A program made the position numbers and the translations under genes. This document shows, in pieces, positions 27,023 to 35,390 of a stretch of 64,000 bases of DNA; position 1 is the stretch's first letter, and each line of letters starts with the position of its first letter. This stretch comes from Naasia aerilata (GTDB lineage Bacteria; Actinomycetota; Actinomycetes; Actinomycetales; Microbacteriaceae). The stretch is taken from assembly GCF_030296595.1 (NCBI RefSeq), contig NZ_AP027731.1:1302001-1366000 (forward strand), written 5' to 3'. The notes below the pieces were generated by a model. That model ran no database searches. It had not been told where the DNA came from and saw only the letters and a list, made by a program, of their open reading frames with translations.

Positions 27023-27211
27023 TTGTCGCTCCCCGATCCCCGCTTCCTCACCGTCGCCGAGGCCGCCGATGCGATGGGCGTCTCCCGCATGACGGTCTAC
27101 CGCCTGGTCCACTCCGGCGATCTCCCGGCCATCCGGTTCGGCACGTCCTTCCGCGTCCCGGAGTCCGCCATCGAGGATGCGCGCGAGAACCTGGTGTCCC
27201 GCGCGTCGTGA
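27023..27211 (+). CDS. Excisionase-type helix-turn-helix protein
   Basis: About 62 residues. RFLTVAEAADAMGVSRMTVY, then RLVHSGDLPAIRFGTSFRVP is the HTH_17/excisionase (MerR-like) fold that binds DNA with one helix and a wing. I chose TTG 27023 because GGAGG lies 5 nt upstream; TTG 26969 in frame is an alternative. TTTACA (26940-26945) and TTTACT (26962-26967) form a possible promoter. No integrase is nearby. Its neighbour is a ribosomal-protein gene, so a chromosomal regulator is likelier than a phage function. Confidence 0.8.
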   Translation: MSLPDPRFLTVAEAADAMGVSRMTVYRLVHSGDLPAIRFGTSFRVPESAIEDARENLVSRAS

Positions 27212-27299
27212 CGCCCTCTGGCCGGCCGGAACGGTAGGACGACTCGCGGGGCCGGCACCGGCGTCCGGTACACTGGACCGTCAGGTTTTCCCCGGTTCT

Positions 27300-27321
27300 G
27301 TACGGAACCCGGGTTCCGTAC
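27300..27321. promoter_or_regulatory. 22-bp perfect palindrome in the leader of the bS22-like gene
   Basis: GTACGGAACCC and its exact complement GGGTTCCGTAC adjoin with no spacer, ending 19 nt before the start ATG. A -10-like TACACT lies at 27269-27274, so the palindrome would be in the 5' untranslated RNA. It may be a protein site or a translational control stem. Confidence 0.6.
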
Positions 27322-27340
27322 GCTCCAGTGAGGTGAATAC

Positions 27341-27439
27341 ATGGGCTCAGTCATCAAGAAGCGCCGCAAGCGGATGGCGAAGAAGAAGCACCGCAAGCTG
27401 CTTCGCAAGACGCGTCACCAGCGTCGCAACAAGAAGTAG
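27341..27439 (+). CDS. AURKAIP1/COX24-type small ribosomal protein (bS22-like)
   Basis: A 32-residue, extremely basic protein: MGSVIKKRRKRMAKKKHRKL followed by LRKTRHQRRNKK. It matches the AURKAIP1/COX24 family found as an extra small-subunit ribosomal protein in actinobacteria. GAGGTG precedes the ATG. It is followed by a strong terminator. It is easily missed because of its length. Confidence 0.92.
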   Translation: MGSVIKKRRKRMAKKKHRKLLRKTRHQRRNKK

Positions 27440-27456
27440 GCGCACAGTCTCAGCAG

Positions 27457-27480
27457 ACGCCGGTCCTTCGGGGCCGGCGT
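27457..27480 (+). terminator. Intrinsic terminator of the bS22-like gene
   Basis: ACGCCGGTCC and GGGCCGGCGT form a 10-bp stem (one T-G wobble) closed by a TTCG tetraloop, followed by TCTGCGTTT. It lies 17 nt after the stop. Confidence 0.75.
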
Positions 27481-27500
27481 TCTGCGTTTAAGCTGACCCC

Positions 27501-27755
27501 GTGGTTCCCGTGACGCTGCTCGGCAAGCCCGGCTGCCACCTCTGCGACGACGCCCGCGCGGTCGTCCAGCGGGTGCTGGCGGAGCTTCCCGCCGGCACGG
27601 CGGAGCTCGACGAGCGGAACATCCTCGAGGATGAAGCGCTTGCGGAGCGGTACGCCGAGGACATCCCGGTCGTCCTCATCGAGGATCGCGTGCACGTCTT
27701 CTGGCGCGTGGACGCGGACCGCTTCCGCGCCGCCGTGCTCGCCGCCGCCCGCTGA
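27501..27755 (+). CDS. Glutaredoxin-like protein
   Basis: 84 residues, single thioredoxin-fold domain. VTLLGKPGCHLCDDARAVVQ carries the C-x-x-C redox pair; later DIPVVLIEDR supplies the cis-proline (IPV) and VHVFWRVDADRF the end strand. Likely a small cytosolic thiol oxidoreductase (glutaredoxin family DUF836 type). TAAGCT (27489-27494) lies exactly 6 nt before GTG 27501, which fixes the start and suggests a leaderless message. Confidence 0.88.
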   Translation: MVPVTLLGKPGCHLCDDARAVVQRVLAELPAGTAELDERNILEDEALAERYAEDIPVVLIEDRVHVFWRVDADRFRAAVLAAAR

Positions 27756-27829
27756 CGCGCGGGAGAAGCCGCCATCGCGCGGGTGCAACGACACCCGCGG
27801 CAGAGCGGGAACACCCGCGGAACCGGAGC

Positions 27830-29140
27830 CTACGGGCGGAGGCGGTTGGGTCCGCGGAACAGGTAGGTGACCTCGCGGATGCTCGGCAGTCCGAGCAGCA
27901 GCATGATCACGCGGCTGAGGCCCATGCCGAACCCGCCGTGCGAGGGCACTCCGTAGCGGAAGAACTCGAGGTAGGTCTCCAGCTCGGCGACGTCGAGGCC
28001 CTTCTCGCGGGCCTGCTGCTCGAGGACCTCGACACGGTGCTCGCGCTGGGCGCCCGTCGAGATCTCGACGCCGTTGAAGACGAGGTCGTAGCTGTTCGTG
28101 AGCGCCCCGTCGTCCGCGTGGCGCATGTGGTAGAACGGCCGGATGTTCGAGGCGTAGTCCGTGAGGAACACGAACTCGTGGCCGTACTTCTCCTTGACGT
28201 ATGCGGAGATGCGGCGCTCGCCCTCGGGGTCGAGGTCCTCGTCCGCGCGGGGGACGACGTACCCGTTCTCGGCGACGATCTGCTTCGCCTCGGCCAGCGG
28301 GATGCGGGGGAACGGGGTCTCCGGAACGGTGACCTGCACGCCGAACGCGGCCTCGATCTCGTCGCCGTGCCGTTCGCGGACGGCGGTCAGGCCGGCGACG
28401 AGGAGCTCCTCGTGCATCCGCATGACGTCCTCGTGGCTGTCGATCCAGCTGATCTCGGCGTCGACGCTCACGAACTCGGTCGCGTGCCGGGAGGTGAAGG
28501 ACGGGTCGGCGCGGAAGGCGGGGCCGATCTCGAAGATCTTGCCGAAGCCGGCCGACTGGGCCATCTGCTTGAAGTGCTGCGGGCTCTGGGCCAGGTACGC
28601 GACCGTCTCGAAGTAGGGCACCTGGAACAGCTCGGCGCGCGACTCCGACGGGGAGTACATGAGCTTGGGCGAGTGGATCTCGATGTAGTCGTGCTCGATC
28701 CACCAGGTGCGGAGCGCGTGCTCGAAGGTGGTCTGCACGCGGAAGATGAGGTTGTGCTCCGGCCGCCGCAGGTCGAGGAAGCGCCAGTCGAGGCGCTTGT
28801 CGATGCTGGTGTCCTCGGCGATGGGGCTCTCCGGCAGCGAGCGGCCGACGACCTCGAGGGTGTCGATCTTGACCTCGATGCCGCCGAGCTTGACGCGCTC
28901 GTCGTGCTTCAGCTGACCGTCGACCTGCACGAAGCTGCCGAGGGAGAGGCCCGAGATGGCGCGGGAGATGTCGTCGTCGCCCTCGGGACGGGGGCGGACG
29001 AGCTGGACGGCGCCGGACTCGTCGCGCAGGACCAGGAACTGCACCTTCTTCTGGTCGCGGATCGTCTCGACCCATCCGGCGACCCGGACGGGGCCGTCCT
29101 CGAGAGGGGCGAGGTGCTTGATCGGGGTGCGCGGGCTCAC
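27830..29140 (-). CDS. aspS: Aspartyl-tRNA synthetase, short archaeal-type (probably non-discriminating, Asp/Asn)
   Basis: 436 residues. It has an OB-fold anticodon domain (VRVAGWVETIRDQKKVQFLV) and a class II catalytic core: motif 2 FEIGPAFRADPSF and motif 3 GGFGMGLSRVIMLLLGL. The GAD insertion of the about 590-residue bacterial AspRS is missing, so this is the archaeal/eukaryal-type enzyme. That type often charges both tRNA-Asp and tRNA-Asn and needs GatCAB, which is an inference here. The GTG start at 29140 lies 8 nt after TAGGCT (29154..29149). Confidence 0.92.
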   Translation of the reverse strand: MSPRTPIKHLAPLEDGPVRVAGWVETIRDQKKVQFLVLRDESGAVQLVRPRPEGDDDISRAISGLSLGSFVQVDGQLKHDERVKLGGIEVKIDTLEVVGRSLPESPIAEDTSIDKRLDWRFLDLRRPEHNLIFRVQTTFEHALRTWWIEHDYIEIHSPKLMYSPSESRAELFQVPYFETVAYLAQSPQHFKQMAQSAGFGKIFEIGPAFRADPSFTSRHATEFVSVDAEISWIDSHEDVMRMHEELLVAGLTAVRERHGDEIEAAFGVQVTVPETPFPRIPLAEAKQIVAENGYVVPRADEDLDPEGERRISAYVKEKYGHEFVFLTDYASNIRPFYHMRHADDGALTNSYDLVFNGVEISTGAQREHRVEVLEQQAREKGLDVAELETYLEFFRYGVPSHGGFGMGLSRVIMLLLGLPSIREVTYLFRGPNRLRP

Positions 29141-29233
29141 GGCGCTCAAGCCTAGGCGCTCGGGCCTGCCGGGCCGACCGCTCGTGCGCCGACTCAGGGA
29201 TGGCTCAGCGGTGCCATCCGTACACTGGTGCGC

Positions 29234-29872
29234 GTGGTCGCCAGCGCTGTGCACCTCGTGCGGCATGGCGAGGTCGAGAATCCCGGACGTGTCCTCTACG
29301 GCCGCCTCCCGGGCTTCGGGCTCTCCGTCCTCGGCACCCGCATGGCCGAGGCGGCGGCCGGGGCTCTTGCCGGCGCGCCGGTCCGCCGGGTGATCGCCTC
29401 CCCTCTGCAGCGGACGCAGGAGTCCGCCGCCCCGATCGCCGCCGCGTTCGGCCTGCCGATCGAGACGGACGAGCGCATCATCGAGCCGTTCAACCGCTTC
29501 GAGGGGAAGCGCTTCGACTTCGGGCCGAGCCTTCTGACCAACCCGGAGGCATGGCCATGGGTGAGCAACCCGTTCCGGCCCAGCTGGGGTGAGGCGTACC
29601 TCAGCATCGCGGCGCGGATGATCGCCGCGGTCGCCGATGCCTACGCGTCGGTCGAGGACGGCGACGTCGTGCTCGTGTCCCACCAGCTGCCGATCTGGAT
29701 GGTGCACCGCAGCCTTGCCGGCGAGCGGCTGTACCACGACCCCCGGCGGCGGCGCTGCGACCTGTCGAGCATCACGACCGTCGGCAAGAAGGGGAACCGC
29801 TTCGTCGAGACGGACTACCGCAACCCGGCGGGAGCGCTCGGCCGTGCTGCCGTCGACGAGGGGGCCGTGTGA
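29234..29872 (+). CDS. Histidine phosphatase family protein
   Basis: About 212 residues. VHLVRHGEVENPGRVLYGRL holds the catalytic RHG; RRVIASPLQRTQESA and the second catalytic His in VLVSHQLPIWMVHRS complete the phosphoglycerate-mutase-like active site. The substrate is unknown. GTG 29234 lies 7 nt after TACACT (29221-29226), better than GTG 29228. It begins a run of cytochrome c maturation genes and overlaps the next gene by GTGA. Confidence 0.88.
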   Translation: MVASAVHLVRHGEVENPGRVLYGRLPGFGLSVLGTRMAEAAAGALAGAPVRRVIASPLQRTQESAAPIAAAFGLPIETDERIIEPFNRFEGKRFDFGPSLLTNPEAWPWVSNPFRPSWGEAYLSIAARMIAAVADAYASVEDGDVVLVSHQLPIWMVHRSLAGERLYHDPRRRRCDLSSITTVGKKGNRFVETDYRNPAGALGRAAVDEGAV

Positions 29873-30461
29873 GACGCGCGCTCTCGGTGCTCGCGGCGGT
29901 CCTCGTGGCCGGGGCGGCGCTCGCCGGCTGCAGCGCGGATCCGCTGGCCGACCAGTACCGGGCTGGCAGCAACAAGGACTACATCGCGGGCGACGGGACG
30001 GTCGAGACCTACGCCGCCGATCACCGCGAGTCGCCGCAGGAGTTCACCGGGACGACCGATGGGGGCGACCCGATCGACTCCGCCGACCTCGCGGGGAACG
30101 TGACGGTCCTCAACTTCTGGTACGCCTCGTGTCCCCCTGCCGGGCGGAGGCGCCGGACCTGGAGAGGCTCAACCAGGAGTTCGCGGCGGACGGCGTCCAG
30201 TTCCTCGGGGTGAACACCCGCGACGAGGCGGGCACGGCGGCGTCCTTCGCGACCACGTTCGGTCTCACCTACCCGTCGGTGATCGACTACCAGGACGCCG
30301 CGGTCCAGCTCGCCTTCAGCAGCTCGATTCCGCCGAACGCCGTCCCGACCACGCTCGTGCTCGACCGGAAGGGCCGGATCGCGGCCCGCATCCTGGGCCA
30401 GGTCACCGAGCCCTCGACGCTCGAGACGATCATCCGCGACACCGTCGCCGAGACGGACTGA
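29869..30461 (+). CDS. TlpA/ResA-like thiol-disulfide oxidoreductase lipoprotein, frameshifted
   Basis: The N-terminus is a lipoprotein signal, RRALSVLAAVLVAGAALAGC, with Cys 20 as lipid anchor. A thioredoxin domain follows: VTVLNFWYASCPPC holds the C-P-P-C motif, then FLGVNTRDEAGTAA and IPPNAVPTTLVLDRKGRI with the cis-Pro. It should keep apocytochrome c cysteines reduced outside the membrane, receiving electrons from CcdA encoded next. One C added to the run at 30133-30137, inside the codons of the active site, restores CPPCRAEAPDLERLN. Corrected length is 197 residues. Confidence 0.9.
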
Positions 30462-30463
30462 GC

Positions 30464-31213
30464 GTGGGATCCCTCGGGGACGCCGTCACCGGTCCCCTCG
30501 CGCTCGCCCTGCCGGTCGCCCTGCTCGCGGGGCTCGTCTCCTTCGCGTCTCCCTGTGTGCTGCCGCTCGTGCCCGGCTACCTCGCCTACATCGGCGGCTT
30601 CGCCGACGGCCGGTCGAGCGCCGCCGACCGCCGCGGCCGCCTGCGGCTGGCCGGGGGCGTCGGCCTGTTCGTGCTGGGCTTCGCGGTGGTGTTCGTCGGC
30701 TTCGGCATCGCGTTCGGGGCCGCCGGCTTCTGGCTGATCCAGTGGCGCGACCTCCTCACCCGGCTCGCGGGCGTGGTCGTCATCGTCCTCGGGCTCGTCT
30801 TCGTCGGCCGGTTCGGCGTCTTCCAGCGCACGGTCAGGACCCGCTGGCAGCCCGTGGCAGGGCTGGCCGGAGCACCCCTTCTCGGGGCGGTCTTCGCGCT
30901 GGGGTGGACCCCCTGCATCGGGCCCACCCTCGCCGCGATCCTCGGCATCAGCCTGGACGGCGGCTCGCCCTGGCACGGAGCCGCACTGGGCCTCGCCTAC
31001 GCGCTCGGCCTCGGCATCCCCTTCGTCCTGGTCGCACTCGGCTTCGGCTGGGCGACCGCCTCGATCGCATTCCTGCGGCGGCATATCCGCGCCATCAATC
31101 TCACGGGCGGCGTGCTGCTCGTGGCCATCGGCGTCCTCATGGTGACGGGCGTCTGGAACGCCTGGATGCTCCAGCTCGGGTCGGTGATCGGCGGCTATGT
31201 CACGGTCATCTGA
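30464..31213 (+). CDS. ccdA: Cytochrome c biogenesis protein CcdA (DsbD-like)
   Basis: 249 residues, six hydrophobic segments. The two conserved redox Cys lie in TM1 (GLVSFASPCVLPLVPGYLAY) and TM4 (FALGWTPCIGPTLAAILG). It passes electrons from cytosolic thioredoxin to the TlpA-like lipoprotein. The GTG start is 2 nt after the tlpA stop, and the 3' end overlaps resB by 17 nt, a tight operon. Confidence 0.94.
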   Translation: MGSLGDAVTGPLALALPVALLAGLVSFASPCVLPLVPGYLAYIGGFADGRSSAADRRGRLRLAGGVGLFVLGFAVVFVGFGIAFGAAGFWLIQWRDLLTRLAGVVVIVLGLVFVGRFGVFQRTVRTRWQPVAGLAGAPLLGAVFALGWTPCIGPTLAAILGISLDGGSPWHGAALGLAYALGLGIPFVLVALGFGWATASIAFLRRHIRAINLTGGVLLVAIGVLMVTGVWNAWMLQLGSVIGGYVTVI

Positions 31214-32825
31214 GGTCGCCCGCCCGAGCGACCACATCGAGTCCGACTCGATCGATGCCGCGGATCCGGTCGGCCCCCGGCTCGGCCCGATCGGCTGGCT
31301 GCGCTTCGCCTGGCGTCAGCTCACGAACATGCGCACCGCGCTGTTCCTGCTCCTCCTGCTCGCCATCGCGGCCGTGCCCGGCTCGCTGGTGCCGCAGCGC
31401 AGCTCGGACCCGAACGGCGTCGCGCAGTACCGGATCGACCATCCCGACCTGTACCCGATCGTCGACAAGCTGCAGGGCTTCGACGTCTACACGTCGATCT
31501 GGTTCTCGGCGATCTACCTGCTCCTCTTCCTCTCCCTCATCGGCTGCGTGCTGCCCCGCACGCTGCACCACTGGCGCGCGCTGCGGGCCCGGCCGCCGCG
31601 GACACCCGCGCGGCTGACCCGCCTCGACGCGGTCGAGACGCGGATGGTGGACGGATCGGCCGAGGATGCTCTGCTCCGTGCGGAGGCCCTCCTCCGTCGC
31701 GGGCGCTACCGGCTCGAGCGGTACGGGCCGTCGATCTCTGCGGAGCGCGGCTACCTGCGGGAGACCGGCAACCTCGTCTTCCACGCCTCCCTCGTCGGCA
31801 TCCTCATCGCCGTGGCCCTCGGCGGCAGCTTCGGCTACAGCGGGCAGAAGATCGTCGTGGAGGGCGAGCCGTTCGTGAACTACGTCGCCGGCTACGACTC
31901 CTTCACCCGAGGCCGGCTCGTCGCGGACACCTCGCTCGACCCGTACCGGATCTCGCTCGACAAGCTCGACGTCGTCTACGAGGAGGAGAACGCCAACGCG
32001 GTCGGCCAGGCGATCGACTACACGGCGTCGGTGACCGTCCAGCAGCCGGGCGGCGGCCCGAGCACCCCGGCGACCATCAAGGTCAACTCGCCGCTCGACG
32101 TCGACGGCACGAACGTCTACCTCCTCGGCAACGGCTATGCGCCCCGGATCACGGTTCGGAACGCGGATGGCGCTGTGGCCTTCGCGGGCGCGGTGCCGTT
32201 CCTCCCCCAGGACCAGAACCTCACCTCCGTCGGCGTGGTCAAGGTGCCGGACGGCCTGGCCAGCCAGGTGGGACTCATCGGGTTCCTCTATCCGACGCCC
32301 GCCAAGCTCTCGACGGGCGCGCTCACCTCCGCCTTCCCGGGGCTCCAGGATCCGGTGCTCGCGCTCAACGTCTTCACAGGCGACCTGGGACTCGACAAGG
32401 GCGTACCGGTGTCCGTCTACACGCTCGACACGGCGTCGCTCACCCAGCTGGCCGGCCGTCCCACCGACGTCCCCGCCGTTCAGGTGGCCGTGGGGCAGAC
32501 GGTCGAGCTGCCGAACGGACTCGGCACCATCACGCTCGACGGCGTGAGCCGGTACGCGTCGCTCGAGATCCACCACGACCCGACCCAGGGCTGGGTGCTC
32601 GCCTTCGCCATCCTCGTGCTGGCCGGGCTGCTCACCTCGCTCTTCGTGCCGCGCCGGCGGATGTGGGTGAAGGTGCACGAGGACGGGGACGGCCGCCTGC
32701 GCGTCGAGTACGCCGGCCTCGCGCGAGGCGACGATCCCGGGCTCGCAGTTGCCGTGCGGGAGCTCGCGGACGAGCACAGCGGCGGTGCGGCTTCCGCACA
32801 GATCCGCGCCTCACGGACGACGTAG
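31197..32825 (+). CDS. resB: Cytochrome c biogenesis protein ResB
   Basis: 542 residues, intact. GWLRFAWRQLTNMRTALFLL, LLAIAAVPGSLVPQR and later GNLVFHASLVGILIAVALGG are typical ResB membrane segments. A large external domain (about residues 220-460) follows, and a last TM is at WVLAFAILVLAGLLTSLFVP. With CcsB it forms the system II haem-attachment complex. Starts inside the ccdA end. Confidence 0.94.
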   Translation: MSRSSEVARPSDHIESDSIDAADPVGPRLGPIGWLRFAWRQLTNMRTALFLLLLLAIAAVPGSLVPQRSSDPNGVAQYRIDHPDLYPIVDKLQGFDVYTSIWFSAIYLLLFLSLIGCVLPRTLHHWRALRARPPRTPARLTRLDAVETRMVDGSAEDALLRAEALLRRGRYRLERYGPSISAERGYLRETGNLVFHASLVGILIAVALGGSFGYSGQKIVVEGEPFVNYVAGYDSFTRGRLVADTSLDPYRISLDKLDVVYEEENANAVGQAIDYTASVTVQQPGGGPSTPATIKVNSPLDVDGTNVYLLGNGYAPRITVRNADGAVAFAGAVPFLPQDQNLTSVGVVKVPDGLASQVGLIGFLYPTPAKLSTGALTSAFPGLQDPVLALNVFTGDLGLDKGVPVSVYTLDTASLTQLAGRPTDVPAVQVAVGQTVELPNGLGTITLDGVSRYASLEIHHDPTQGWVLAFAILVLAGLLTSLFVPRRRMWVKVHEDGDGRLRVEYAGLARGDDPGLAVAVRELADEHSGGAASAQIRASRTT

Positions 32826-32834
32826 GCTGTCGCC

Positions 32835-33824
32835 GTGACTTCGACCCTGGACGGGTTCTCCGCGCTCCTCCTCTACTCCGCCATGGGCGTCTACGCGATC
32901 GCGTTCATCGCGTTCACGCTCGACCTCGCCCGGCGATCCGCCGCCGTGACGGCCGTCGCCGAGAGCGGCGCCGAGCGCATCGCCCGAGCCCGCGCCACCG
33001 GCGGATACGCCGGCTCGGCGAGAGGCTCGACCGCCGTCCTCGACCAGGCGCCGGCCGTGACGGCGCCCCGGCCCCGCGAGTCGGTCAGCCTGCGGGTCGG
33101 CGTCACGCTCGCGATCCTCGGCTGGGCGCTGCACCTCGGGGCGACCGTGCTCCGCGGCATCGCCGCGGGCCGCGTGCCGTGGGCCAACATGTACGAGTTC
33201 TGCATGACGGGGACCCTGCTCATCATGGGCGTCTTCCTGCTGCTGCTGACCCGCCGCGACCTCCGCTTCCTCGGCGCGATCATCACCGGCCTCGTCGTGC
33301 TCATGCTCGGTGTCGCCACCCTCGGCTTCCGCGTGAGCGTCGTGCCGCTGCCACCGGCGCTCCAGTCCTACTGGCTCGTCATCCACGTCCTCGTCGCGAT
33401 CCTCGGGACCTCGTTCTTCACCGTCGGGTTCGCGCTGTCGGTCGTTCAGCTCGTCCAGGCCCGGCGCGAGAACGGGGCGACCGGCGGCCTCCGGCTGCCC
33501 GCGTCCGTGCCCGGCTCGGTCGCGCTCGAGAACTCGGCGTACCGCGTCATCATCGTCGGCTTCATCTTCTGGACCTTCACCCTCATCGCCGGTGCGATCT
33601 GGGCGGAGCACGCGTGGGGCCGCTACTGGGGCTGGGACACGAAGGAGGTCTGGACGTTCATCATCTGGACCATCTACGCCGGCTACATCCACGCCCGCGC
33701 GACGCGCGGCTGGCGCGGGTCGCGGTCCGCGTGGCTCGCGATCGTCGGCTATTCGGCGGTGCTCTTCAACTTCGGCATCGTCAACGTCTTCTTCAAGGGC
33801 CTGCACGCGTACTCCGGCCTCTGA
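32835..33824 (+). CDS. ccsB: Cytochrome c biogenesis protein CcsB/CcsA (ResC)
   Basis: 329 residues with about 8 membrane segments. The haem-handling motif WGRYWGWDTKEVWTF (WWD-type) lies between external histidines (VIHVLVAILG, GYIHARATRG). It carries haem out and couples it to apocytochromes with ResB. Although it ends the operon, TAGGCT (32823-32828) stands exactly 6 nt before the GTG, so an internal leaderless promoter is likely as well. Confidence 0.94.
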   Translation: MTSTLDGFSALLLYSAMGVYAIAFIAFTLDLARRSAAVTAVAESGAERIARARATGGYAGSARGSTAVLDQAPAVTAPRPRESVSLRVGVTLAILGWALHLGATVLRGIAAGRVPWANMYEFCMTGTLLIMGVFLLLLTRRDLRFLGAIITGLVVLMLGVATLGFRVSVVPLPPALQSYWLVIHVLVAILGTSFFTVGFALSVVQLVQARRENGATGGLRLPASVPGSVALENSAYRVIIVGFIFWTFTLIAGAIWAEHAWGRYWGWDTKEVWTFIIWTIYAGYIHARATRGWRGSRSAWLAIVGYSAVLFNFGIVNVFFKGLHAYSGL

Positions 33825-33901
33825 TCGGCGCGCGGGTCGTGCGGACATCCGCGCCCCGCACATGGGCGTGAACTGTCCGCAGCGCCCACGCCGGCGCTTC
33901 C

Positions 33902-34871
33902 TTAGAGGAGCGCGGCGCAGCGCGTGATGCGGTCCCGCCACCAGCGGGTGCGCTCGGGGAAGCCGCCCAGCGGGCGAGCAGCTCCGCGTCCGGCTCGACC
34001 CGGCGCACGGGGATGCGCCCGTCGACGGGGAGAAGCGGATCCGCCGTGACATCCGCGGCCAGCAGAGAGCCGGTGCCGAGCCCGCAGTCGTAGGCGAGCT
34101 CGGGCAGCGCAGCCGCCAGCGCGGCGCCCATGGAGAGGCCCACCGAGGTCTCCAGCGCGCTCGACACCACGGCGGGCAGGGCGATCTGATCGGCCAGCGC
34201 GAGCGCCGCGCGGATGCCGCCCAGGGGCGCGGCCTTCAGGATGACTACGCCGCCGGCGCCGGCCCGCACCGCCTCGAGCGGGTCGCCCGCCTTGCGCACC
34301 GCCTCGTCGAGGGCGACCGGGACGTCGAGGTACCTGATGCGGCGGCTCAGCTCGACCAGCTCGTCGACGCTCGCGCACGGCTGCTCGAGGTATTCCAGGT
34401 CGAACCGCTCGAGCCGGTGCACCGCCCGCTCGGCCTCGTCCACGCTCCAGCGCCCGTTCGCGTCGAGCCGGATGCGGCCCTCGGGTCCGAGGGCGGCGCG
34501 GACCGCGGCCACCCGGGCCACGTCGTCCTCCGCGGTCTGGCCCGCCTCCGCCACCTTCACCTTCGCGGTGCGGCAGCCGGGGTAGAGCGCGAGGACGGCG
34601 GGGACGTCGGCGGCCGGCACCGCGGGGACGGTCGCGTTGACGGGGATCGCGTCGCGGAGCACGGCGGGAGACTCCTGCCAGCCGAACTCCACCGCGGCGG
34701 CGAGCCAGCGGGACGACTCGGCGTCGTCGTACTCGACGAAGGGGAGAACTCCGCCCAGCCCGCCGGCCCTCGGAACAGCGCGGCCTCGCGGCGTTCGAGC
34801 CCGCGGAAGCGGCGCCGCAGGGGCAGGTCGACGACGTGCAGGGTCGCGAGGAGTTCGCCGGCGGAGACCAC
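33902..34871 (-). CDS. menC: o-Succinylbenzoate synthase, two frameshifts
   Basis: Enolase-superfamily enzyme that dehydrates SHCHC to o-succinylbenzoate in menaquinone synthesis. Catalytic and metal residues appear in order: TAKVKVAE (KxK), LDANGRW, EYLEQPC, VALDEAV and GVVILKAAP. Breaks: the run at 34741-34744 (restores AEFSPFVEYDDAESS) and a second near 33963-33968 (restores RTRWWRDRITRCAALL and the TAA stop). Both need one base. Corrected length is about 323 residues. The start is GTG; GAGAAT lies 6 nt upstream. Confidence 0.9.
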
Positions 34872-34938
34872 GGGGCCATTCTCCCGGTCCGGGCCGCCGG
34901 CCGGTGCCCGGGGCGGCCGGATTCGGGGAACGACCGGA

Positions 34939-35259
34939 CTAGAGCGGCAGGAGCGAGAGCAGACCGAAGGCCATGAGGACCGAGCTGCCGGCGGCGCCGA
35001 TGGCGGTGGCCGCGGCGATGACGCGCTCGCGGTGCTCGCGGCGGTTCCAGGCGGCGGTCAGGGCGGCCGGCTCGAAGGCGGCGCGGGCGTCCTGCTCGGC
35101 GGCGAAGCGGCCGACGAGCGCGCCGAAGGCGTCCCGCGCGACCCAGCGGGTCCCGCTGCGCTCGATCATGCCGGCGTAGTTGCCGTCGGTCTCGCCACTG
35201 ATCAGGTCATCGCTGACCTTCGTCCACGTGGGGGTCCGAGAGCCGAGAGTGAGTGTCAT
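34939..35259 (-). CDS. Small hypothetical protein with C-terminal TM segment
   Basis: 106 residues, family not recognised. It starts MTLTLGSRTPTWTKVSDDLI, has a compact domain (GNYAGMIERSGTRWVARDAF, FAAEQDARAAF), and ends in a hydrophobic helix (VIAAATAIGAAGSSVLMAFG). ATG 35259 has GGAAGAC upstream; the frame continues upstream but without a site. It lies between menC and menB, both close, and faces away from menB. Confidence 0.65.
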   Translation of the reverse strand: MTLTLGSRTPTWTKVSDDLISGETDGNYAGMIERSGTRWVARDAFGALVGRFAAEQDARAAFEPAALTAAWNRREHRERVIAAATAIGAAGSSVLMAFGLLSLLPL

Positions 35260-35390
35260 GGTCTTCCCTTCCGCCGCGGAGTCGATCCTGACAAGGTCAA
35301 CGGTACCCAGCACATTCGAAGCGAGTTACGGGCTGGCGTTCGGCGTGGACCTGGTGTATTGGGCGCCGCCCACGCGCTTAGAGTGAGGGC

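Noticed and set aside
27023-27211. Excisionase of an integrated element
   Set aside because: The helix-turn-helix matches the excisionase superfamily, but there is no integrase, attachment pair or phage gene nearby. The neighbours are housekeeping genes.
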